Assembly (NCBI GenBank): GCA_944391115.1
Contig: CALXSJ010000014.1
Coordinates: forward strand, 1-64,000
Source of the DNA: an uncultured Victivallales bacterium
GTDB taxonomy: Bacteria > Verrucomicrobiota > Lentisphaeria > Victivallales > UBA1829
Reading direction: 5' to 3'
DNA: 64,000 bases
Below, piece by piece: positions 50,670 through 59,108 of this stretch. The notes under the pieces are model-generated. The model had not been told where the DNA came from. It searched no databases and saw only the letters and a list, made by a program, of their open reading frames with translations. The number at the start of each line of letters is the position of its first letter. Position 1 is the first letter of the stretch. The position numbers and the translations under genes are program-made.

Positions 50670-53222
50670 ATGAAAAAAATGTTTTTGACAGGCTTTCTCT
50701 GCGCGGCGCTTGGACTGAGCCTGCAGGCGGAAAACCGGATTTTCGAACAAACGTTCGGGAAGGACGCTCTCCGGGACTGGGAACAGAACCAGTCGGCTCA
50801 TTTCCGCCCACCGGGAAAAGTCCTTGCGACGGAAAAAGGTCTGGTGCTGCAGGCGGAGAAAGCTCCGATTCATTTGTTCACAAAGAAATTTTATCCGGTC
50901 CGCGCAGGGGACATTGTCACGCTCACACTGGACTTCGAAACCAGAACCGGCGGCAGTTTTTCCCTCGGCGTCTACCGTTTCCACAGGGGACACTGGATCG
51001 GAAATGATATGACGACGTTTTACGTCAAGCCGGGGGAAACGACGGCAAGCCGGTCCGTAACCGTGAAATCCGCACGGGACAGAAAGACCCGGGACATGCG
51101 GATCGTAATCGGATTTTCAGGAAAAGACTCGGAAGCCGTCCTGAAAAAAATCAAGGCCTCCTTTTCCGGCGTCGATCTGAAATGCTCCGACAAACAGCCC
51201 CTTCCTCCGGGAATCATCCTGCATTATGACATGTCCCGCGTGTCGTCTCTGGACGCGGCGGACGGAAAAATCAAACGCTGCACGGACCTTTCCGGAAACG
51301 GCAATGATGCTGTCTCCGTGCCCGGCAGGGAACCGACCCTTGCCGGAAACGACGCATCGTTCGCCGGAAAAAACTCGGCCCGCTTCTTCGGAAAGCAGGA
51401 GATGCGCTCCCTGCGGAATCTGAATGCGGAAAACGGTATCACCACTTTCGTCGTCTTCCGCAGGCGGGCGGAGGAGGGAAAGGGGGAAATGTGGCAGGAC
51501 TCCCTCTATTGGGGAGACGGAAAACACTCCGACAATACCGCGCGCTATCATCAGCACATGGGAGAAAACAGGAATGAGGAGCCGCCCGCGATCTTCTTCA
51601 ACGCCAGCAGCTTTCCCGCATCCTACCCGATGCGCATCGGCTCAAACGGAGGATTCCGCGGATTCCTCTGGGGAGACATCGGAGAGATTCTTGTCTTCGG
51701 GCGCACCAATCTCACGGCAAAAGAAACGGAACAGGTCCGGAGCCATCTCCTGAAAAAGTGGCGGATTGAAGAAAACGACTTCACACGCATCGGACCGCTT
51801 CCGCAGGGACCGCGCCCCGTTACACGGGCTTATCCGCTTTCCGACCAGACAAACAAGGGAAACTGGCGGACGGTTCCGGAACTGACCGACGAATTCGACG
51901 GCCCCGAACTGGACCGCGGCAAATGGACCGACCAGAACTACTGGACCCTGGGAAGCTCATCCACGCGGATTCTGCCGGAAAATCTCGTATTGAAAGACGG
52001 CATGATCCGGATTGTTTCCAAGTATGACCGCAATATGCCGTCCGGACGCCTTTATCCCCGGGACATGGAATATCACTCTTTTTCCACTGGCACGCTGAAA
52101 TCACTGCATCTGATCCGTTACGGCTATTTTGAAGCGCGCATTAAAATGCAGGCAACCACACTGAACAACGCATTCTGGCTTTTCGCCAACGCAACGGAAA
52201 AGAAGACAGGACGGCGGGCGGAACCGGAGATTGACATTTTCGAAGTCGGCCCGCGCTCCTTCCGCGGATCAAGAAACTACAACATGACCCTGCATTCCAT
52301 TGAAAGGCATCCGGAAAGAAAACACTACAACTTCGGCAGGAGCTGGACATCCAATTTCGACTTCGCCGCGGATTTCCATGTCTACGGCCTGGAATGGAGC
52401 CCGAAATTCATCCGCTGGTATATTGACGGCGTACTGGTCCGGCAGTTCAAGGTGGAGCGGAACTTCTGGAACATGCCCATGCAGCTCCATTTCGATGTCC
52501 TCAACGCATACGGCTGGATGGGAGTGCCAGATCCGAAAGACTTTCCGGCGGAAATGGTGATCGACTACTGCCGGGTATGGAAAAATCCGGAGACAACCGT
52601 TCCCGACGACAAATGGGAAGAAGAATTCGACGCCACACACCTGCGTCCGCGCAACACCGGATTCGCCTATGATTATTACCGGAAACACGGTGCGAAAATT
52701 GTTTCCATAGCCTCCCGGAAAGAATCCGGACCGTTTGAATCCTTCAATCTCTGCAATGTAAACTCCCCGGCGGTGCGCGGAACGATTCAATGCGTCAACA
52801 ATGCGAAGTCCGCTACAACCCGGACGAAAGACGGCAAGGAGATTCCGGAGATCTTCCTGCCGCATGTCGCCGCTCTCAAGGACAACGGCGAAGTGCAGTA
52901 TGTGATCCAGCCCGTGGAATGGCCTGCGGTCATCTTCCCCGCAAAAGCATTGTCCTCCGTTCAGTGGGAGAAATTCCAATATTTCGCCCTGGATTTCGTC
53001 AACGATGCGGGCAGGCCTCTGGGAATCACCGTCACAGTGCAGCTTGAAAACAACGCGAAAGAGGAAAATGTCATGCTGATCAAGGAAGGTGCGGGTACCT
53101 GTTACTGGAGGCTCAGCGATTCCATCAGAAAAGGAAAAATCAGAAATATAAAAATCACGACAGTCCGCTCCTGCGATCATGACTTCAAGCTCGGCATCGC
53201 AAATTTAAGACTCGAAAAATGA
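50670..53222 (+). CDS. secreted GH16-family glycoside hydrolase with LamG-like domain
   Basis: 850 aa from the ATG at 50670 (CAGGAG upstream). A signal peptide is visible (MKKMFLTGFLCAALGLSLQA). Residues about 21-175 form a beta-rich domain, 180-365 a LamG/concanavalin-like domain (GIILHYDMSRVSSL), and 400-640 the GH16 jelly roll. The catalytic motif E-x-D-x-x-E is EIDIFE (Glu520, Asp522, Glu525), with FEARIKMQ before it and FHVYGLEWSPKFIRWYIDG after it. A C-terminal beta domain of about 200 residues follows. GH16 enzymes cut beta-1,3/1,4-glucans, agar, carrageenan or porphyran; the exact substrate is not readable. Confidence 0.92.
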   Translation: MKKMFLTGFLCAALGLSLQAENRIFEQTFGKDALRDWEQNQSAHFRPPGKVLATEKGLVLQAEKAPIHLFTKKFYPVRAGDIVTLTLDFETRTGGSFSLGVYRFHRGHWIGNDMTTFYVKPGETTASRSVTVKSARDRKTRDMRIVIGFSGKDSEAVLKKIKASFSGVDLKCSDKQPLPPGIILHYDMSRVSSLDAADGKIKRCTDLSGNGNDAVSVPGREPTLAGNDASFAGKNSARFFGKQEMRSLRNLNAENGITTFVVFRRRAEEGKGEMWQDSLYWGDGKHSDNTARYHQHMGENRNEEPPAIFFNASSFPASYPMRIGSNGGFRGFLWGDIGEILVFGRTNLTAKETEQVRSHLLKKWRIEENDFTRIGPLPQGPRPVTRAYPLSDQTNKGNWRTVPELTDEFDGPELDRGKWTDQNYWTLGSSSTRILPENLVLKDGMIRIVSKYDRNMPSGRLYPRDMEYHSFSTGTLKSLHLIRYGYFEARIKMQATTLNNAFWLFANATEKKTGRRAEPEIDIFEVGPRSFRGSRNYNMTLHSIERHPERKHYNFGRSWTSNFDFAADFHVYGLEWSPKFIRWYIDGVLVRQFKVERNFWNMPMQLHFDVLNAYGWMGVPDPKDFPAEMVIDYCRVWKNPETTVPDDKWEEEFDATHLRPRNTGFAYDYYRKHGAKIVSIASRKESGPFESFNLCNVNSPAVRGTIQCVNNAKSATTRTKDGKEIPEIFLPHVAALKDNGEVQYVIQPVEWPAVIFPAKALSSVQWEKFQYFALDFVNDAGRPLGITVTVQLENNAKEENVMLIKEGAGTCYWRLSDSIRKGKIRNIKITTVRSCDHDFKLGIANLRLEK

Positions 53223-53229
53223 ATCGGTG

Positions 53230-53317
53230 AATGCCCGGCAGCAATCATCCGCCGGGCATTTCTCGCGACACAGCGCCGTGCGGAAATGTGCAAGGTCCTC
53301 CGCACGGCGGATTTTTT
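53230..53317 (+). terminator. two consecutive hairpins ending the GH16 transcript
   Basis: First stem AATGCCCGGC (53230-53239) with GCCGGGCATT (53251-53260). Second stem CCGTGCGGA (53276-53284) with TCCGCACGG (53299-53307), followed by ATTTTTT. The second is a strong terminator. Confidence 0.85.
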
Positions 53318-53402
53318 ACGGCAGGGACGCCTGGCAGCGGCAAAACCATCGTTCCAACGGCAAATACAATCCTGCCAGAGGGGAAGTTTCCGGCAGAATG
53401 AA

Positions 53403-53663
53403 TCAACGTTCCGGAACGGGAAATGGAGTCTCCTGCGCCTTGAATCCCGGCTGCCGCCGCATCCAGTCGTCCACCAGCGGTTCCAGAATAAAATCCTCGA
53501 GCGCGGCATTCATCCCGAACCCGTGGTTGCAGAACGGACAGAACGGGTAGGATTCGATATCGGCACGGCAGAGAATCTCCCGGCACTTCGGACAGACCAG
53601 ACGGCGGTCCGGGGAAATCATCCCGGGATGGTCAATATTCTGAAACTGATATTCGGATTTCAT
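53403..53663 (-). CDS. small double zinc-ribbon protein, 86 aa
   Basis: Start at 53663 (MKSEYQFQN) with AGAGGTGCG just before it. RLVCPKCREILCRAD and SYPFCPFCNHGFG supply two CxxC pairs that form a zinc ribbon; the C-terminal 35 residues are helical (EDFILEPLVDDWMRRQPG). No further function recognised. It follows, on the same strand, the epimerase-like gene with a gap of about 110 bases. Confidence 0.7.
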   Translation of the reverse strand: MKSEYQFQNIDHPGMISPDRRLVCPKCREILCRADIESYPFCPFCNHGFGMNAALEDFILEPLVDDWMRRQPGFKAQETPFPVPER

Positions 53664-53772
53664 CGCACCTCTCCGCGCTGCACTTCTCATGTTGAAAATG
53701 GAAAGCATAAAAAACTCCGGCATGCTCTTTCCAGCAAATACCGGAGCGAAAACGAATTTTCCGGAACAGGAA

Positions 53773-54882
53773 TTATTCCGCGACAAGCCCGGGAACAGTC
53801 TGCCGGTAATAGGATCTCGCCATCTTCTTCAGGAAGTCGATATCCAGTTTCCAGGCAAGCGCCTCCGCGCCGAGCACCGCTTTGACCTGCGTGTTGTCAA
53901 ATGTGATCTGGGAAGCGAAGTAGGGCATCAGATCCTCGATCATTTTCTGGACCATCTTCTCTTCCTTCGTCTGATTTTCGACATGATCGAGCACTTGAAG
54001 TCCCTCGGCCTGCAGCACGGCGGAAACAGCGGTGTTGATATCGTCCGTGGAAACCGGGCTTTCTCCGGTGATATGATAGCACTTGTTTTCCACAGGAAGG
54101 GTGAAAATCGTCGAAATCGCTTTCTGGACATAGTCGATCGGAACGAAGTAAATCTTGTCCGATTTTTCGGATTCCAGGCGGAGGCTGAGTTTGATCGGAG
54201 CGTTCTGAGGAATGTGGTTCCGGATGCAGTGGTGACGCTTCACACTGCCGAGAAACTCCAGAATCCGGTAGAAGGCCAGCGGTTTCCGGATCAGACCGTC
54301 GGAAAGTCTGCCGACAATGATGGAGGGGCGGTAAATCGTATAGGGAATACCGCACTGCTGAACCAGCTTTTCCGCTTCGAATTTGCTTCTCTCATAGGAA
54401 TTGACCCAGTCCGTGGCGGGAAGCGATCCCTCCAGAACCACGCCGTTGGTCTTTCCCGCGACATAAGCCGTGCTGACATAATGGAGCGCCTTGACCTTCA
54501 GAAGACGGGCAAGAGCAAGCGCATTTTTCGTCCCCTCAAGATTGGTCGCATAGGTTTTTCCCTCCGGATCCTTGCCGAGATTCACATCGGCCGCACAATG
54601 GAAAAACACATCATAAGGCCCCTTCCGCACGATTTCCTCGACGGGGAAGTTCTTCACATCGCCGCTGATGACTTCGATCCGTTCCAGCATTTTTCCGGCC
54701 AGCTCGGGAGTCCCGTCGAATGCACACTGTTCTTCAATAACCTGATTGACGCGTTCCTGGGCGGTCTGCCCGCGACCGCTTCTGCAAACCGCAACAATCC
54801 GAATATCATCCCTGTTGCGAAGTGTCGCGGTCACAAACGACGCACCCACCAGTCCGGTGATACCTGTCAGTAATAATTTCAA
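53773..54882 (-). CDS. NAD-dependent epimerase/thioester-reductase-like protein (NAD-binding_4 type)
   Basis: 369 aa with a TTG start at 54882, preceded by AGGGAG. LLLTGITGLVGASFV is the Rossmann motif of extended SDRs; ALHYVSTAYVAGKTNG and SYERSKFEAEKLV supply the Ser, Tyr and Lys of the active site. The ISGDVKNF segment and overall layout match the NAD-binding_4 (fatty acyl-CoA/thioester reductase) group more than sugar epimerases. No carrier-protein domain is attached. The substrate is unknown. Confidence 0.85.
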   Translation of the reverse strand: MKLLLTGITGLVGASFVTATLRNRDDIRIVAVCRSGRGQTAQERVNQVIEEQCAFDGTPELAGKMLERIEVISGDVKNFPVEEIVRKGPYDVFFHCAADVNLGKDPEGKTYATNLEGTKNALALARLLKVKALHYVSTAYVAGKTNGVVLEGSLPATDWVNSYERSKFEAEKLVQQCGIPYTIYRPSIIVGRLSDGLIRKPLAFYRILEFLGSVKRHHCIRNHIPQNAPIKLSLRLESEKSDKIYFVPIDYVQKAISTIFTLPVENKCYHITGESPVSTDDINTAVSAVLQAEGLQVLDHVENQTKEEKMVQKMIEDLMPYFASQITFDNTQVKAVLGAEALAWKLDIDFLKKMARSYYRQTVPGLVAE

Positions 54883-55082
54883 GACTCAACTCCCTATTCA
54901 TGCTTTAACAATTCAAAAATCCCGACAGACTGTTTCAGAATAAAACAGTGTACACAACTAATATAGCATATCCGGAACGATTTGCAACAACGCATCCCGT
55001 TTTTTTCCGGATAAACAGGAAAATCTGCATCTGCAACGGGCAGAAAGTGTTCCGCCGCATGACCGTATTTCCTGAAATTTTA

Positions 55083-55125
55083 TAAAAAAACAAGAGGAAA
55101 GGGGGACTCGCTCCTCCCTTCCTCC
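55083..55125 (-). terminator. intrinsic terminator of the beta-helix gene
   Basis: On the minus strand GAGGAAGGGAGG pairs with CCCCCTTTCCTC and is followed by TTGTTTTTTT. The gap 54883-55185 shows no other feature. Confidence 0.8.
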
Positions 55126-55185
55126 CGCAGTACAGAATGGTCTCCCGCCCCTTCCCGATGCAGCGGAACGCAGCAGGCCCTCTGC

Positions 55186-57450
55186 TTATTTCCGGTCTGC
55201 CGGATAGTTCATCAGGAGATCCAGCATTCCGATTCTGGTGCAGTCATCCAGGGCCGCCGCCACTCCCGCGGCATCTTCATTTCCGGGAAAGTTTTTCGGA
55301 AAGCCGTTGGGAGCGATCTGGTTGCAGACGAGCCCCGGCGGCAGGCGCAGACGGACATCATAATAATACGGGCAAACCAGATTGAGCACACTTTCATTTC
55401 CCTGATTCAGAACAATCGATCCGGAAGTTTTCGCATGCGCCTTGTGGAACTGCGGCGCAAGCAGATTGAGAGCGCCTTTGTAATTCTCAAAGGAAATCAG
55501 TTTGTGTGCAATGTCACCGCTCTTTTTTTCCGCCTGATTCATCGCGCGCGCGAACTTCGGCAGTCCCACCGTGACCCGCCCCGCCGGATACTCCCTCCCT
55601 CCGCTCAGGGAAAGAAGAATGTCATATCCCTGTTCCAGATAGAAATCCGGCAGCACGAAAGAAGCGTTTTTCCGGACCTGAAGCGGATGATCCGCATGTG
55701 TCGCAAGCCGGACCATTCCGCCGAGAAATCCTTTTCCGGTCACACCGTCCACTGTGATGGAGCCTTCATGGCAAATCCCGCCGAGCACCGTGCCGTCTCC
55801 GGCGTTTTCATAGCGCTGGTTGCCTTCCAGATACTGCAGATTGACCATGTCATGCTTCCGGAGATTCCGAAACAGAATTCCCTGGCGCTCGGCAAAACCG
55901 GACGGCTGGTATTTCCCGTAGACGAAGACGCCGTTGTACCGGATGGAGGTTTCGCGGTCGCCGCCTTCCTGCAGAATGTTCGCGCCTTTTCCGCCCTTCC
56001 AGGGCGCAGCATGGTTTGCCAGAGTCTCCCGGCTGCAGACCCGGAGATTCTCGAGAACGATATTGCGCGGATTCCGGACCACCAGCGCATGCTCCTCCTC
56101 CTTTCCGTTCCAGACGATGACGGAATGCACCCCGGACCCGCCGATGAAGTAGTCGGAGCCTTCAATCACGGCACTTTCCGACAAGAGATACTTCCCGGTC
56201 GGGAAATAGGCGATTGCATCCTTTCCATGCGCACGGGCGGCCGCAATGGTGCGGAGAACGGCTTTTGTATCGTCGCTTCTTCCGTCGCCTTTCGCGCCGA
56301 AATCGCGCCGGGCGTCAAAAACTTTTCCCGGAATGCGGGAGGTTTTCGCAAGGAAGTTCATAGTTTCCGGCAGATTGATCGCGGGCAGTTTCCCGCCGGG
56401 AATCTCCCATGCTTTTTTCCGGCCGGGGGGAAGTTCCCGCTTGAAGAGCACGGCGCCGCCGCTGCGGTTGCCGGAAAGCGCCATGAAAGGCGTCTCCTGC
56501 CGGAATATGAATTTTCCCGTTCCGCCGGGGAGAAACGTGTTGCTGAAGGCCAGAAGCGAGCCGCTCCACTGAATTGCGCCCTCTCCGGATCTCCAGGCGG
56601 AAACGGTGCAGTTCTCCATGGTCAGAGGGGAGACTCCGCCTTCGCCGCGGAGAAATGTGCCGGAACCGGACGAGACGCAGCGACGGATGCTGCATCCGTG
56701 TTCCGGCCTCTCCGCAATAATGTCCACGCCATTTTTCTCAAAACGGGAGTCCAGCATGTAGAAATTGCCGCGCCGGCAGTAAATGCCGCTGGAGCGGTTG
56801 TTGAGAAACAAGCATCCCTTGAAGGCGAAATCGTAATCGTTGAAACTGGTGAATTCCACGCCGGTTCCGACATTGTCGAAAATGCAGTTCTCGAAGGCCG
56901 GCTCGGAATCGGAACGCAGATCCATCCGGTTGTTCTCGCAGAGAATGCCGCAGGCGCGGAGATTGCGGAAGGCCAGAAAAGAGTAGCGGACCTGCGTTTC
57001 GAATTTGCATTCCTGGTCATTCCACATGCCGACCGATGCTTTTCCTTTTCCGTCGAAGACGATTCCCGTATATCTGGAAAGGCTCAGACCCGAATCGCGC
57101 ACCATCCGCCCCCCCACCGGACCGTTCCATGCCAGACGGGTGGCTTCCCCGTGTCCGATGACCGAAACCCCGGTCAGACGTTTTTCATTCCGCCAGTTCA
57201 AGGTTTCCGAAATCAGATACTCGCCCGGCGGAAGATAAATCGTGACGCCGTTCTCCAGTCCGGAAAAGGCCTTCCGGAGAGCGGACGTGTCATCCGTTCT
57301 TCCATCGCCTTTCGCACCGAAATCCCGGACATTGATCCAGTCGGATCTCGGTTCCCAGTTCAATACAGGAAGTTCCCGGAACGTGTCCGCCCGTCCCGCC
57401 GCGCTGAACAGCAGCGCAAGGGAAAGCGCCGCGTATTTGCCGATCGTCAT
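55186..57450 (-). CDS. secreted pectate-lyase-superfamily double beta-helix protein
   Basis: 754 aa with a signal peptide (MTIGKYAALSLALLFSAAGRA). Two Pectate_lyase_3-type modules are recognisable, each opening with the same motif: DFGAKGDGRTDDTSALRKAF near residue 45 and DFGAKGDGRSDDTKAV near residue 385. Between and after them run repeated beta strands of a right-handed helix (IVFDGKGKAS, CIFDNVGTG, CLFLNNRSSGIYC). Such proteins bind or cleave acidic polysaccharides or serve as adhesins; the catalytic residues cannot be placed with confidence. The gene lies 15 bases after the pseudopilin stop, probably one operon. Confidence 0.88.
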   Translation of the reverse strand: MTIGKYAALSLALLFSAAGRADTFRELPVLNWEPRSDWINVRDFGAKGDGRTDDTSALRKAFSGLENGVTIYLPPGEYLISETLNWRNEKRLTGVSVIGHGEATRLAWNGPVGGRMVRDSGLSLSRYTGIVFDGKGKASVGMWNDQECKFETQVRYSFLAFRNLRACGILCENNRMDLRSDSEPAFENCIFDNVGTGVEFTSFNDYDFAFKGCLFLNNRSSGIYCRRGNFYMLDSRFEKNGVDIIAERPEHGCSIRRCVSSGSGTFLRGEGGVSPLTMENCTVSAWRSGEGAIQWSGSLLAFSNTFLPGGTGKFIFRQETPFMALSGNRSGGAVLFKRELPPGRKKAWEIPGGKLPAINLPETMNFLAKTSRIPGKVFDARRDFGAKGDGRSDDTKAVLRTIAAARAHGKDAIAYFPTGKYLLSESAVIEGSDYFIGGSGVHSVIVWNGKEEEHALVVRNPRNIVLENLRVCSRETLANHAAPWKGGKGANILQEGGDRETSIRYNGVFVYGKYQPSGFAERQGILFRNLRKHDMVNLQYLEGNQRYENAGDGTVLGGICHEGSITVDGVTGKGFLGGMVRLATHADHPLQVRKNASFVLPDFYLEQGYDILLSLSGGREYPAGRVTVGLPKFARAMNQAEKKSGDIAHKLISFENYKGALNLLAPQFHKAHAKTSGSIVLNQGNESVLNLVCPYYYDVRLRLPPGLVCNQIAPNGFPKNFPGNEDAAGVAAALDDCTRIGMLDLLMNYPADRK

Positions 57451-57465
57451 TTGAAGATCTCCGTG

Positions 57466-58242
57466 TTACTGACTCGGATCCGCGAGCCATTTTTCCTTGT
57501 TGTTATTGTAATCCGCTCCGAATCTGGAGTAGGGCCTGCTTTCGATGTGTCCGTCCGCGAAGGAGAAATTGGCGCTGATCCCGGGATGCCGGAAACGGGC
57601 CTTTTCACTGTTCTGGTTGAACCCGCCGTAACCGTTTCCCACCAGAATCGGATCCGCAAAGGCATACAGGGACGCGGGCTGTTTGAACTGCGAAAGCGGA
57701 ATCCCCTCATTCTGTTTCGTAAAGCGTTTTGAGGTGTTCTGGACGTTGATCGCATAGCCGAAATCGCGGATTCCGTCGCACCCCCAGATCCTGACGCTTT
57801 TCTGTGTAATCAGGTGCGACTGCCCCCGGTCATAATAATAACGCATCTGATAGAAGACGGAGAGCGTTTTCCTGTCGCCGTTGCTGTTGGAGGCGTGATA
57901 ACCGTCGTTGGTCAGATAGTCGTTCAGAAGCTCATACCAGTTGTAAGGCGTGTCCGGGCCGGTGGAATAGAAGAACAGATCCTTCACCCGGTAAGGCGGC
58001 GTGAAGTCCTTGCTGTCCGAGTAGTAAAGCGCGGCAAGGGTGTTGATCTGTTTCAGATTGGACGTGCAGCCGATCCGTTTCGCAACCTCCCGCGCCTTGC
58101 CGAGTGCAGGCAGCAGAAGCGCCGCCAGAATGGCGATGATCGCAATTACGACCAGAAGTTCAATCAAGGTAAAGGCGAATCCGCATCCGCCGGATCTGCA
58201 AGGAGAAACGGCGTTCCGGTGCACTGAATTTTGTCTCCGCAT
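57466..58242 (-). CDS. DUF1559-like pseudopilin
   Basis: 258 aa from the ATG at 58242, which has GGAG 6 bases upstream; ATGs at 58248 and 58254 overlap that ribosome site. After a 30-residue basic leader comes [20 protein letters not shown], the prepilin cleavage site and N-helix. The C-terminal [15 protein letters not shown] segment resembles the H-x9-DG motif with one extra residue between His and Asp. First of two genes with the secreted beta-helix protein. It shares the family of 49674-50504 but the two differ clearly outside the N-helix. Confidence 0.9.
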   Translation of the reverse strand: MRRQNSVHRNAVSPCRSGGCGFAFTLIELLVVIAIIAILAALLLPALGKAREVAKRIGCTSNLKQINTLAALYYSDSKDFTPPYRVKDLFFYSTGPDTPYNWYELLNDYLTNDGYHASNSNGDRKTLSVFYQMRYYYDRGQSHLITQKSVRIWGCDGIRDFGYAINVQNTSKRFTKQNEGIPLSQFKQPASLYAFADPILVGNGYGGFNQNSEKARFRHPGISANFSFADGHIESRPYSRFGADYNNNKEKWLADPSQ

Positions 58243-58280
58243 TTTCATCTCCATTTCCGATTTTCACGGTGAATTGTTAT

Positions 58281-59087
58281 TCAGATTCCGGGAAAGACAG
58301 GCGGAATCTGATCGTAAATGGCAAATCTGCCGACTCTTCTTTCCAATCCCCCGAAACCGGGCGCCGAAACCACCGTGAAGGAATGAATAACAGGTCTGCA
58401 CTGAAATCCCTTTGCCAGCTTTTCCGGAGGAAGTTCGGCCATCATGCGAAGGAGCGGTTTCGCGGAGGCATATGCGATCTCCGCGCCGTTCTCCGCGGCA
58501 TACAGCGAAATGACAAGTTTCTTCTCCTTCGTTGTTTCAAACAGAAGGGCGAAATGATAAAGAACATCCGGCTTCAAAATATAATTTGCGGATTTCCGCA
58601 GGATCTTCGTCATCTTCCCGTTCTCCCCCTTGAAAACCGGATCGGAGCAGAAGAGATCCAGCCAGAGCTCGCCGCGCATGTTCTTCCGGGCACCGGAATT
58701 GTAAAGCGCCAGACGCATCCCGTCTTTCGGCGAACCGAAGTCAATGACCCGGAAAACTCCGATGGGAGAGTTCGCGTCGATCGCACGGTTGTAACGGACA
58801 AAGAAATCGATTGCTCCATTAATGGTTCCGTTCCGCACCATGCCGTCGGGAGAATTTCCCGGAGAAAGGAAACGGATCCGAAAACCGCCTCGTTCTTTTT
58901 TCTCATCTTTGATTCGTGTCAGAAGCGCGTGATCCTCGACGGTGTTTTCCACGCTCCCCGACTTGATGACCGCCACGGTTCCGCCGGCCGCCTGGATTTT
59001 TCCGTTCCGGAAATCCAGGCGGAAAATCTCATTTCCCTGCATCAGAGCGCAGAAAAAGACCGGAATGAGCATCAGCAGAGTTTTCAT
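58281..59087 (-). CDS. secreted protein, 268 aa, function unknown
   Basis: A signal peptide is visible (MKTLLMLIPVFFCALMQG). The mature part is rich in beta strands (FRLDFRNGKIQAAGG, IDFFVRYNR, LYHFALLFETTKEKKLVISLYA), with the layout of a single LamG/concanavalin-like lectin fold, but no signature residues make this certain. It lies 22 bases downstream of the GntR-GH38 fusion gene on the same strand, so it is probably in the same transcript and connected with glycan sensing or binding. Confidence 0.75.
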   Translation of the reverse strand: MKTLLMLIPVFFCALMQGNEIFRLDFRNGKIQAAGGTVAVIKSGSVENTVEDHALLTRIKDEKKERGGFRIRFLSPGNSPDGMVRNGTINGAIDFFVRYNRAIDANSPIGVFRVIDFGSPKDGMRLALYNSGARKNMRGELWLDLFCSDPVFKGENGKMTKILRKSANYILKPDVLYHFALLFETTKEKKLVISLYAAENGAEIAYASAKPLLRMMAELPPEKLAKGFQCRPVIHSFTVVSAPGFGGLERRVGRFAIYDQIPPVFPGI

Positions 59088-59108
59088 TTTCCCTCCAGCG
59101 TTGAAGTT

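Noticed and set aside
55435-57732. Plus-strand frame of 765 codons
   Set aside because: Antisense to the secreted beta-helix protein and pseudopilin.
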